Shown here in pieces: positions 7,945-15,426 of a DNA stretch of 43,692 nucleotides. Both the position numbers and the translations under genes were made by a program. The DNA is from a virus. The number at the start of each line of letters is the position of its first letter. Within the stretch, counting starts at the first letter, position 1. The DNA is taken from positions 1-43,692 of the IMG/VR virus record IMGVR_UViG_3300017946_000042; one strand, given 5' to 3'. Under the pieces are notes generated by a model. It saw only the letters and a list, made by a program, of their open reading frames with translations. It was not told the DNA's origin and made no database searches.

Positions 7945-8225
7945 CGCCGCCTCACGATCACGCACGCCGCGAGCGCGAACGCCGCGTAGAGACCGAGCCA
8001 GATGAGCTGGTGGGTGTCGGGTTGCGGGACCTGGAGCCACAGGTGCCAGCCGAGCAGCAGGGCGAACAGGCAGAACAGGTCGGCGAGCGCGGTGACGAAG
8101 CGCTGGGAGAGGGCCTTGAGCCCGAGGGTGAGCATCGAGATCGCGATGGCCTGCTCCTTGGGGGGAGCAGGCGGATCATCAGGGACCGGCTCGAACCCCG
8201 GCTTCACCAGCGTCGGCGTCGTCAT
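7941..8225 (-). CDS. Two-helix membrane protein, possible holin
   Basis: This 94-residue protein has a Pro-rich soluble N-terminus (GFEPVPDDPPAPPKEQAI), an amphipathic stretch (LTLGLKALSQRF), then two transmembrane helices (LADLFCLFALLLGWHLWLQV and LIWLGLYAAFALAACVIV) and a terminal Arg run. Size, two membrane spans and a charged tail fit a class II holin, but there is no endolysin beside it, so this is only a suggestion. The alternative is a membrane-anchored virion or injection factor, because similar short proteins lie next to internal virion genes in other short-tailed phages. The ATG at 8225 has GAGAGG upstream and starts inside the previous gene. Confidence 0.7.
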   Translation of the reverse strand: MTTPTLVKPGFEPVPDDPPAPPKEQAIAISMLTLGLKALSQRFVTALADLFCLFALLLGWHLWLQVPQPDTHQLIWLGLYAAFALAACVIVRRR

Positions 8226-8436
8226 CCGGGGCCTCTCTTTGTGCCATGATGGTCGCGATGGCGGCGAAACCGTTCGCCGCGGGGAGCGGATCGGACGGCT
8301 TCGCGCGCTGTATGGCCGAAAGGTAGCCCGTGAGCACTTTGAGCGCATCTAAGCGTTCTTGTGCGCTATTACTCTCTTCTAGCGCCTCTTGGGCGACCAT
8401 GAGGGCGAGGCGATCACAGGTTTCGCGGAAGGTCAT
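8179..8436 (-). CDS. Small helical phage protein
   Basis: This 85-residue protein begins MTFRETCDRLALMVAQEALEE. It is acidic and helical in its first 50 residues, with a disordered Ala/Asp/Gly-rich C-terminus. It overlaps the end of the large internal protein gene by ATGA. Its own 3' end runs 47 bases into the membrane protein gene at 7941-8225, one of the longest same-strand overlaps in the window. The function is unknown. The coupling suggests it is made together with the large virion protein. Confidence 0.6.
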   Translation of the reverse strand: MTFRETCDRLALMVAQEALEESNSAQERLDALKVLTGYLSAIQRAKPSDPLPAANGFAAIATIMAQREAPDDDADAGEAGVRAGP

Positions 8437-11435
8437 TGTCGCGGCCGCTGCTCCATCGCCTCACCCGCGCCTGCTCCCATGGCGGCCCCGTAGCGCTGCA
8501 GGAAGGTGCGCGCCGCGGCCTTCTGCTCGGGATCGCCGGTCAGGCCGCGCTCCAGCCAGCGCAGGGTGGCGGGCGACGTCGCGAGCTTGCGAATCAGGGC
8601 GTAGTATTCGCCCAGGATGAAGCGGCCGGCCGCCCCGCTGCCCGGGATGATATTGATCGGGGCCGCGATGATCTTGCCGATGGTGCCGCCGCGCCCGGCG
8701 ATGTGTGCCCACGGGTTTTCGACCTTCGCCATGGCGCTCATGCCCTGCGCCGTGCCCTTCATGCCGTAGCGGTTCGCCATCAGGAAGTCCATTTCGCGCG
8801 CCAGCAGGTGCGCCTGCTCGAGCGTGACCCCCGGGAACATGATGCGCTGCACTTCGGCCGAGGTCTTGGCGAGCCGCTCGCCGGGCTGCAGGGTGCCTTG
8901 GAGCAGCCGCTGCGCCCAGGTCTGCCGCAGCATGTTGAACTCGGGCGAGCCCTCGCCGAACTTGGCCGCCGACGCCAGGATCAGGTCCTCGCTCTTGAGG
9001 ATACGGTCGACCGCCTCGGCGGCGCCCGTGGTCGGCTCGTAGAGGAAACCCAGCGGCTCGGCGCGGCGCGCCCCGCGCGCGGCGGCCGCTTCGCGCTTGC
9101 CCTCCACCTCGATCTGACGCATTTCGCGGTTCAGCGTCGCCAGCGGGTCCTGCTTGGCGGCCGCCTTGGCTTCCTGCGCGGCGCGCTGCGCACGATCGAT
9201 CGCCTGCGTGAGGGTGTCGCCGGGGCGCACCGCCACCGGCAGCCGCCCCTCCAGCATGGCGACGTCCTGCGCCTGGCGCAGCAGTCGCGCCGTGACGTCG
9301 GGGCCGTGCACCGACTGCAGGATACCCGAGCGGTAGCGCTCCAGCACCTCGCGGGTGAACGCGCGGCCGTCCACCTGCCCCGGCACCAGGGAGCGGCTGG
9401 CGTCCATGATCTCCTGCACGTCGGCGGCGCGCACGCCGGCCCACAGGTTCGGCCCCACCATCTCGCGGATGCGGTTGGTGAGATCGGTGTGCCCCTCCTT
9501 CACCACCGCCCGATACAGCACCTTGGGGTCGGCGGGCTCACCCGCCTCCAGGCCCTTCATGATCGTCTTGATCTGCTGGGCCTCGAAGATCGGCATGTTC
9601 TCGCGGTAGAAGGCGTCGGCGCGGTCGAGCTGTTCGGCCGCGGCGCGCAGCTCGGGGACCGCCTGCGGGTCGTGCAGTACCTCGTCGACGCGGCGCGCGA
9701 AGAACTTGAACGTACCGTTCTTGATGTCCGAGTTGAGCCGGTAGAAATCCGTGCTCTGCCGGATCTGGGAGCGCAGGTTGTGCAGTTGCCCGAAGGTCGG
9801 CGCCGACGGCGGGCGGATCACCTCGCCGGTCTCGGGGTTGCGCTCACCCGCCATCTGCCGCAGCTGGCGCACGATCGCCGGCTGGTTGCGCTGGAACTCC
9901 TCGGGAAGCTCGTCGGCGAATCGCTGCGCGATCTCGGGCAAGCCCTCGACGTTGGGCAGATGCCCGGCCGCGAGCTCGTCGGCCTGCCCGTACATCGTGC
10001 TGGCACGCTCCTGGATGCCGCGCCGCACCGCGCGCAGCTGCTCGCCGATCGACTGCCAGAGCTCTCCGGTGCCGTGACCGGCGCGCGCGACCTGCATGGC
10101 GGTGTCGACGCCGCGCTGGATCTCCTGATAGCCGGCATCCACCAGCGCCTGGGCCTGCGTGCGCGCGTTCTCGGCGGCCTTCTGGAGCGCCTCGCGCTGC
10201 GCGGTCGCCGCCTCGGGCGGCGCAGCCCCGGCTTTCCTTGCGTCCAGCACGCGCCGCATCTCGGCGTCGGCCGCCTGCGACTCAGCGAGCGTGCGACGCA
10301 GCAGCGCCTCACCCGTCGCCTGCGTCGCCACCGCCTCGCTGGGCTTGACCAGCTGCCCCGGCTCGGTCTTGACGCCCAGGCCCTCCAGGAGTTCGCCCGC
10401 GGAGCGCTCGTAGTGCCCGGTAGCGGACTGGAGGAGGGGGTCCTGGGTGTGAAAGGCCGGCTCGAACACCTCCACGATGTTCTGGATGTGCGGCGCCTCC
10501 TTGGCCCATGAGGAGGGTGGAGCCAGAACGTCGGTGTCCGTATTTCCGACAAGCCGGCGGATAGCAGCGATAGGACCATGCCCCTCAGCGGGTTTTTCGC
10601 CTTGCTCGGCCAGCCGGCGTGCCATCGACAGGTCTTCGGGTGTCGTGCCCAGGAAATGCCGCCCCATCGCGGGGGCCACTCCACCGGCCGCTTTAGCCGC
10701 GCCCTTGAGCGCCGGCGCTATTGCTCCGATCCCGCGCCCCACGCCCGCTCCTGCGCCGCCCGAGGCGGCCGCGAGCCCAAGCTGCGTCAATTCCTCACCC
10801 GGCGTGCGGTCAAGGACGCCCGCCAGCTGCAGGATCACGTCGTTGAAGCCCTGCCCGAGCAACGAGCCGCCGACGCCGCCCGCGACCGCGCCCGCCACCG
10901 CGCCAGGCCCGGTCGGCGCGGCCGCAGCGCCACCGCCCACCGCGCCCACGACGGCGCCGGCGGTCGGCAGCGCCATGGAGGCGAGGCCCGCCGGCACCGG
11001 GGACATGCCGTGGCCGGGCTTGAGCATCTGCCCGTCGTCATCGACGTAGAGCTCGCCCGTGTGCTCGTCGGCCTTCACCTTGCCCGGATAGGAGCGCTCC
11101 AGCGCCTTGCGCCGCTCCTTGTCGGTCACCGCCATGTCGTAGAGGGTCTGTGCCGTGAACCCAATGCCGCCGAAGCTCGGCTTCTGCCGCGTCTGCCCCT
11201 CGGGATCGGTGAATTGCGCGCCCTCGGGGACCGACGAGAAGTCGGCGTCGGTCTTCACCTCGTAAGGCTTGACGCGCTGCTTGCCCTCGGGATCGATGAA
11301 CTTCGTGCCCGGCTTGAGCTTGGCGAAATCCTCGTCGCCCGCGATGGTGGGGACCTTCTCGGTCGCGGTGCCGGCCTCGGCCTCCAGCATGGAGGTGCCG
11401 GCCTTGGAGAGGAAATCGACAACGCCGCCCATCAT
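8433..11435 (-). CDS. Large internal virion / DNA-ejection-type protein
   Basis: The protein has 1,000 residues from the ATG at 11435, which overlaps the previous TGA (ATGA). An in-frame open stretch continues to 12839 but is Arg/Gly-rich shadow of the next gene. Landmarks are paired repeats FIDPEGKQR and FTDPEGQTR (about 45-80), a Gly/Ala-rich hydrophobic segment (about 145-245, GAVVGAVGGGAAAAPTGPG), and long helical/coiled-coil regions from about 270 to 760, ending in Gln/Arg/Pro. With the two proteins before it (351 and 543 residues) it forms a size ladder like the internal core proteins of T7 (gp14-gp15-gp16). I infer a component that crosses the envelope during DNA delivery. No lytic transglycosylase motif was recognised. 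Confidence 0.75.
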   Translation of the reverse strand: MMGGVVDFLSKAGTSMLEAEAGTATEKVPTIAGDEDFAKLKPGTKFIDPEGKQRVKPYEVKTDADFSSVPEGAQFTDPEGQTRQKPSFGGIGFTAQTLYDMAVTDKERRKALERSYPGKVKADEHTGELYVDDDGQMLKPGHGMSPVPAGLASMALPTAGAVVGAVGGGAAAAPTGPGAVAGAVAGGVGGSLLGQGFNDVILQLAGVLDRTPGEELTQLGLAAASGGAGAGVGRGIGAIAPALKGAAKAAGGVAPAMGRHFLGTTPEDLSMARRLAEQGEKPAEGHGPIAAIRRLVGNTDTDVLAPPSSWAKEAPHIQNIVEVFEPAFHTQDPLLQSATGHYERSAGELLEGLGVKTEPGQLVKPSEAVATQATGEALLRRTLAESQAADAEMRRVLDARKAGAAPPEAATAQREALQKAAENARTQAQALVDAGYQEIQRGVDTAMQVARAGHGTGELWQSIGEQLRAVRRGIQERASTMYGQADELAAGHLPNVEGLPEIAQRFADELPEEFQRNQPAIVRQLRQMAGERNPETGEVIRPPSAPTFGQLHNLRSQIRQSTDFYRLNSDIKNGTFKFFARRVDEVLHDPQAVPELRAAAEQLDRADAFYRENMPIFEAQQIKTIMKGLEAGEPADPKVLYRAVVKEGHTDLTNRIREMVGPNLWAGVRAADVQEIMDASRSLVPGQVDGRAFTREVLERYRSGILQSVHGPDVTARLLRQAQDVAMLEGRLPVAVRPGDTLTQAIDRAQRAAQEAKAAAKQDPLATLNREMRQIEVEGKREAAAARGARRAEPLGFLYEPTTGAAEAVDRILKSEDLILASAAKFGEGSPEFNMLRQTWAQRLLQGTLQPGERLAKTSAEVQRIMFPGVTLEQAHLLAREMDFLMANRYGMKGTAQGMSAMAKVENPWAHIAGRGGTIGKIIAAPINIIPGSGAAGRFILGEYYALIRKLATSPATLRWLERGLTGDPEQKAAARTFLQRYGAAMGAGAGEAMEQRPRQ

Positions 11436-13063
11436 TGCACCAGCGGCGCGGAGCGCCAGGACCCGCCGGAGGCAGGCGGCGGGGCCGTCGGATGATCGGG
11501 ACCGGGCGTCCAGGTGCCGCCGAGGCGCTTGGTGTTGTCCTCCCGCATCTTGGCGTACAGGCGCTTCACCTCCTCGAGCGAGCGGATGGTGTTCGCCGTG
11601 GTGTCGCCGAGCGACAGGCCCCCGATGATGTCGCTGATCGAGCCGGCCTCGCTGCTGAGCGGCCGCCCGTGGCGATCGGTGAGCAGCTGCGGCGCCAGGG
11701 TCTGCAGGTACTTGATGTCGCGCATGAACTGCTCGCGATCGGTGTCGCTGGACCCGAAGATGTTGCCGACGCGCTCCCCCATCCGGGTCACCCGGCCCGC
11801 CAAGCCGGCCGAGAGCACGTGCTTGTTGAGCGTTTCGAGCGCCGCGTCGATCTTGGTGGTGGAATTGTCGAACAGGTCGATGCGCGAGCGGATGTCGTCG
11901 GCCTTGTTGCCGGTGATGGTGGCAGCGCTGCGCTTCACCTCGGCGATCGCGTCGGTGCGCTTCATGCCGGGGTTGGCGCGAAGAAGCTCCTCGACGGCGA
12001 GCGCCTCCTCCTTGCCCATGCCGGGCTGGCCCGCCGACGCGGGCTTCGCCGACGCCTGGGTGACGCGCCGGATTGCCTCCTCGCGCGGAACGCCCTGCTC
12101 GACCAGATCGTCCACCGCCTGGAACTGCTGCGCCGACAAGGTCTGCGGCTGCCGGACGAACGTGTCCTTGTAGTAATCGGCCGCCTCCTCGGCGGTGCCC
12201 TCGGGGTGCTCGAAGAACCAGCGCCCCATCAGCTCCTGCTGCGGCGTCTCCTTCACGGCAAAGGCCCGGTTGAACGCCTCCAGGCGGCGCACCGCCACCA
12301 GCCGCGGATCGACCGGGGGCTTGGACGGGTCCTCTTCCTTCCCGACGTTCCAGCCCGGGTCGGTCTCCAGCACCTTGCGGCGCAGCGAGTCCTGGGTGAT
12401 CTCCCCGTTGAGCCGGATGTTCTCCTCGCCCAGCTTGGCGCGACTGTCCTGGAGCTCGTACCACTCCTTCACCATGCCGTTGTCGAGCAGCAGCTTGGCC
12501 TTCTGGTCGCCGAAGCGCAGGGCGTTGAGCGAGGCGAGCCGCGTGCCCGCCGCCAGGTCCCGGTCCATCAGGGTGGCGGCGTCGGTGAAGTGCTGACGCT
12601 CCATCTCGAAGCGCTTCACCGCAAGGTCGTTGTTGGCCTTCCAGGCGTCGAAGTTCTTCTTGAACTCGTCTTCCTTGCCGGCGCGCACCGCCTCCATGGC
12701 GGCGGCGCTGGCGTTGAGCGCGTTCGCCATCGGTGCGTGGGTGAACGCGGAGGCGAGGATGCCGAAGACACTGCCGATCGAGCCGAACGCCTCGATGGGA
12801 TCGTAGGCGGTCTTGCGCGCCTCCTCCTTGGCGTCCCACGGCTTGAGGGCGGTGGCAGCCTCGAAGCCGGTCTGCTCGAAGGCGCGCTGCATCTGCTGGC
12901 GGTCGGCCGCGGCACGGCGCTCGGTGGCGGCCGAGATGGCGTCGTCGGTCTCGATCTTGCGCTCGTAGAGATCGCCCAAGCCCTTGGTGAGAGCCTCCGG
13001 GGGCTTGGGCAGCAGCGAATCGATGCTGCCGGACGTGAAATCGATCGCGGGGGCGTCGGCCAT
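11432..13063 (-). CDS. Internal virion protein (helical, ejection-type)
   Basis: This protein of 543 residues is strongly helical and charged, with long heptad-like stretches (about 35-75, 120-175 and 330-420). It has one small Gly/Ala hydrophobic patch (FGSIGSVFGILASAFTHAPMANALNASAAAM, about 93-122 in pieces) that could insert in a membrane. The C-terminus is Pro/Gly-rich. It begins directly after the previous TAG (TAG-ATG) and is coupled to the 1,000-residue protein by ATGA. Position between adaptor/nozzle genes and appendage genes, and its companions, point to the internal core that is injected with DNA. No catalytic motif was seen. Confidence 0.75.
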   Translation of the reverse strand: MADAPAIDFTSGSIDSLLPKPPEALTKGLGDLYERKIETDDAISAATERRAAADRQQMQRAFEQTGFEAATALKPWDAKEEARKTAYDPIEAFGSIGSVFGILASAFTHAPMANALNASAAAMEAVRAGKEDEFKKNFDAWKANNDLAVKRFEMERQHFTDAATLMDRDLAAGTRLASLNALRFGDQKAKLLLDNGMVKEWYELQDSRAKLGEENIRLNGEITQDSLRRKVLETDPGWNVGKEEDPSKPPVDPRLVAVRRLEAFNRAFAVKETPQQELMGRWFFEHPEGTAEEAADYYKDTFVRQPQTLSAQQFQAVDDLVEQGVPREEAIRRVTQASAKPASAGQPGMGKEEALAVEELLRANPGMKRTDAIAEVKRSAATITGNKADDIRSRIDLFDNSTTKIDAALETLNKHVLSAGLAGRVTRMGERVGNIFGSSDTDREQFMRDIKYLQTLAPQLLTDRHGRPLSSEAGSISDIIGGLSLGDTTANTIRSLEEVKRLYAKMREDNTKRLGGTWTPGPDHPTAPPPASGGSWRSAPLVQ

Positions 13064-14119
13064 CTACGTCGTCGCGCCGCTGCCGATGTTGATCTTGAGG
13101 TTGCCGCTCAGCGCCGCCGCCATGCGCGCGATCGCGGCGCCGATCGCCGTCGTGTTGCTCTGATCGATCTGCTGGAGTTGCGTGTAGAGGGCGTTCGCCA
13201 TCCCGCTTTCCTGGATCCCGGCGTTGACCAGCTGCTGCCCGGCCTGGAAATCCTGGCCCTCCAGCGTGCCCTTGGCGGCGAGCGCGCGCTCGTCGACCGC
13301 GTTGAGGTCCTGGGCGAGCGCGGTGTTCTTGGCAGGATCGGACGGCAGGCCCTGCGAGGCGTAGGACTGCACGATCTTGGCCTTCTCGGCGCGCGTCGCC
13401 TGCTCGAGCTGGGCCTGCTGGCCGGGCGGCAGGGCACCCTGCGGCAGGTAGGACTGCATCGTCTGTCCGGCGGTCGTGAACGAGCCGCTCTGCGCCAGAT
13501 CGGTCGCAGCCAGGGTCTCCAGCTGCTGCACCGATCCCGGCTTGGTGTTGGCGTTGGCGAGCGAGTAGGCGAGGCCGCCCGCGCCGGCCGCCAAGCCCAG
13601 CGGGTTCTTGCCGATCTGGCTGGTGAGCGCCGAGAGAGGGTCGCCCGGTCCGGCCGCCGCCGTGGTGCCCGCACCGCCGAGATCGTAGGGCGCGCTTGCG
13701 ATGTTGCCGATGGTCTCGCCGGTGGAGATGCCGCCCCCGGCACCGCCGGCCGCAGTGTCGAAGATGCCCCCGCCTGCGGCGGGTGAAGCCCCACCGAAAT
13801 TCAGGCCGCCGGTGAGATCGCCGACCGGGTTGGCGCCTGAGGTGCCGAAGATGCCGGCGCCCATGCCGGCGGTGTCGCCGACGGGCGCGCCGCCCGCGGA
13901 GCCCAGAAATCCGGCCGATGGGGCGCCTGAAAAGCCGCCCGGCGCCGCCGAGGCGCCGAGGAAGTCGAGCGGGCCGGAGCCGGCGGTGGCGTCGAACGCG
14001 AGCGGGGCGGCGGCGCCGGCCGCATCGGCGCCCGCGGCCGCGCCCCCACCGAACAAGCCCGCCAGAAGGTCCCCGCCGCCGAGGGCGGCCGCGGTTTCAC
14101 CGATTCCAAAGTCGGGCAT
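13064..14119 (-). CDS. Gly/Ala-rich internal virion protein
   Basis: The protein has 351 residues. The first 190 are a low-complexity Gly/Ala/Pro-rich segment (LLAGLFGGGAAAGADAAG and similar). The rest is helical with repeated Gln/Ala runs (QLETLAATDLAQSG, QQAQLEQATRAEKAKIVQSYASQGL) and ends SGNLKINIGSGATT. The ATG has a perfect AGGAGG five bases upstream after a 97-bp gap, so this gene begins a strongly translated block with the two larger internal proteins. It is likely the smallest component of the DNA-ejection apparatus (position like T7 gp14). An inverted repeat CCCGCC-TGC-GGCGGG lies inside the gene at 13769-13783. Confidence 0.75.
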   Translation of the reverse strand: MPDFGIGETAAALGGGDLLAGLFGGGAAAGADAAGAAAPLAFDATAGSGPLDFLGASAAPGGFSGAPSAGFLGSAGGAPVGDTAGMGAGIFGTSGANPVGDLTGGLNFGGASPAAGGGIFDTAAGGAGGGISTGETIGNIASAPYDLGGAGTTAAAGPGDPLSALTSQIGKNPLGLAAGAGGLAYSLANANTKPGSVQQLETLAATDLAQSGSFTTAGQTMQSYLPQGALPPGQQAQLEQATRAEKAKIVQSYASQGLPSDPAKNTALAQDLNAVDERALAAKGTLEGQDFQAGQQLVNAGIQESGMANALYTQLQQIDQSNTTAIGAAIARMAAALSGNLKINIGSGATT

Positions 14120-14216
14120 GCTAGCCTCCTGCGCCGAGCGGCTATCCGATATTCAGTCGGGCTCCCCAGCGGTCGGCTTGACTGGAACTGGGCGCACCTC
14201 GGACCCCGTTGGTGGG

Positions 14217-14672
14217 TTAGACCGTATCACCGCTCGGCAGGCTGACGGTATAGGAAATCTTCGTCTCGCGGAAGCCCATCGCAGCGAGCAGCCGGGCCGC
14301 CGAGTGCCCGGCCTCGGTGTCGACCGTCACCCGGGCTACCTCCAGGGTAGCGAGATGAGCCAGGGCGGCGCGGAGCAGGCCGCGCAAGACGAAGGCGCGG
14401 CCGGGGCACGGCTCCACCCAGTAGGTCGAGATGGTGGCAACGCGGGCATGGGCGTTGATGTGGCGGTGGATAGCGGCCGCGAGGTAGCCGGCGAACCAGC
14501 CGTCACGACGCGCGATGAGAAGGAAACCGCCACGACGTTCGAGTTCCTCGTAGACCGACCAGAGGGGGGAGGGGTCAAGGCCCTGCTCGCCGGTCTCTCG
14601 CCACTGGCGCTCGAGGATCGCCTCGATGTCGGGGCGCGCGGCGGCGAGGGGCTCGATCGCGTAGGTGATCAC
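14217..14672 (-). CDS. GNAT-family acetyltransferase-like protein
   Basis: The protein has 151 residues. The order of elements fits a GNAT fold: an N-terminal beta-helix-helix (MITYAIEPLAAARPDIEAIL), a central strand pair (GGFLLIARRDGWFAGYLAAAI), the acetyl-CoA region (STYWVEPCPGRAFVLRGLLRAAL, written here as the STYWVEP strand followed by the P-G-R-A-F-V-L-R-G loop and helix), then RVTVDTEAGHSAARLLAAMGF with the usual NxxAxxLYxxxGF-like ending. The pyrophosphate loop is degenerate, so activity is uncertain. It overlaps the upstream gene by ATGA. Similar proteins sit among tail genes of other short-tailed phages. The target could be a virion protein or a host factor. Confidence 0.7.
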   Translation of the reverse strand: MITYAIEPLAAARPDIEAILERQWRETGEQGLDPSPLWSVYEELERRGGFLLIARRDGWFAGYLAAAIHRHINAHARVATISTYWVEPCPGRAFVLRGLLRAALAHLATLEVARVTVDTEAGHSAARLLAAMGFRETKISYTVSLPSGDTV

Positions 14673-15118
14673 ACCTTCGCAAACTTTTGCTGCCGGACGA
14701 ACACCCTCCCGAGCTTCGCCGTCACCAGCTCATGCGGCACGTCCGTCATCTCCTCGACCAGCATGGTGGCGACCTGCTGGGAGGCAGCCCACTTGTGAAA
14801 CTCGACGTAGAACTCGGCGGCCTCGGCCTCGTGGCCCTTCTTCGCGAAGACGAAGCGCTCCACCACGATCGGCTCGCCGGTGAGCATGAAGTAGCGCACC
14901 GTCTCGGCGAGCGCCACCGCGTGCGGCTGGTAGAGGAACAGGCAGGTGTTGAGGTCGATGAGGCCGCGCAGGTAGGTGGCCATCGAGCGCTCGTTGTGCA
15001 GCGGGTACGCCTTGAGCAGTCGCTCCATGATCCAGCCGCCGTGCTCGCTCAGGTCGGGCATCTGGAAGCGGCGGATGTGGACGCGCTCCGCTACCCTATC
15101 CCCAATATCTGCGCCCAT
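14669..15118 (-). CDS. Possible second GNAT-like phage protein
   Basis: This 149-residue protein starts from the ATG at 15118, which has GGGAG nine bases upstream. A GTG at 15151 would add 11 residues. The sequence HIRRFQMPDLSEHGGWIMERLLKAYP looks like the first strand and helices of a GNAT protein. The end EEMTDVPHELVTAKLGRVFVRQQKF resembles the C-terminal part of the fold, but the acetyl-CoA loop is not obvious. It is coupled to the GNAT-like gene downstream and overlaps the upstream gene by 28 bases. It could equally be a conserved tail-assembly protein. Family assignment is weak, coding status is firm. Confidence 0.6.
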   Translation of the reverse strand: MGADIGDRVAERVHIRRFQMPDLSEHGGWIMERLLKAYPLHNERSMATYLRGLIDLNTCLFLYQPHAVALAETVRYFMLTGEPIVVERFVFAKKGHEAEAAEFYVEFHKWAASQQVATMLVEEMTDVPHELVTAKLGRVFVRQQKFAKV

Positions 15119-15426
15119 TGCTTGTGCTCCCATCCATGCTGGTGGATCCACACGTTCACGGCCTCCTCATCGGTCGGGTCGAGCCCCTCCAGCGGGAAGG
15201 ACTGGACGCCGAGCACCGCGTCGGTCGCGACGTGCATCACCTGATTGGCGGTCAGCCACGCCTCCAGCTCGCCCGGCGGGTCGAGCGGGTATTCGGGCAA
15301 TATCACACCGAGGCGCTGGAGTACAACCCTATTGACATCCCTGTGATGGGCAGCGTGCACGAAGCTCCAACGCTCCCATGCGTCGCGCGAGCGGGGAATG
15401 ACGTAAATGCCAGCGATGCCGCTCAT
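15091..15426 (-). CDS. Conserved phage protein, unknown function
   Basis: This protein has 111 residues. The C-terminal 60 have the pattern AWLTANQVMHVATDAVLG, then FPLEGLDPTDEEAVNVWI and HQHGWEHKQWAQILGI. I recall the same spacing of Trp, His and Leu (W-x3-HQ-x-MH, then L-x-G, then D-x2-D-x5-W-x2-HxxEH) from small proteins in tail gene clusters of short-tailed phages. The several His and Trp residues might bind metal, but this is untested. The ATG overlaps the nozzle gene stop (ATGA). Confidence 0.65.
   Translation of the reverse strand: MSGIAGIYVIPRSRDAWERWSFVHAAHHRDVNRVVLQRLGVILPEYPLDPPGELEAWLTANQVMHVATDAVLGVQSFPLEGLDPTDEEAVNVWIHQHGWEHKQWAQILGIG

Noticed and set aside
8436-10511. A 691-codon plus-strand frame
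   Set aside because: It is antisense to the large internal protein, Leu/Arg/His-rich, with no ribosome site. High GC at codon third positions removes stop codons on the opposite strand.
8433-12839. A 1,468-codon minus-strand frame
   Set aside because: The part upstream of 11435 is a shadow of the 543-residue internal protein gene. The ATGA overlap fixes the start at 11435.
11435-13786. A 783-codon plus-strand frame
   Set aside because: Antisense shadow of two internal virion genes; composition not protein-like and no start signal.
14120-14216. A promoter or terminator in the 97-base gap before the internal virion genes
   Set aside because: Apart from the AGGAGG before ATG 14119, no -35/-10 pair with 16-18 bp spacing and no hairpin with a U-run could be found.
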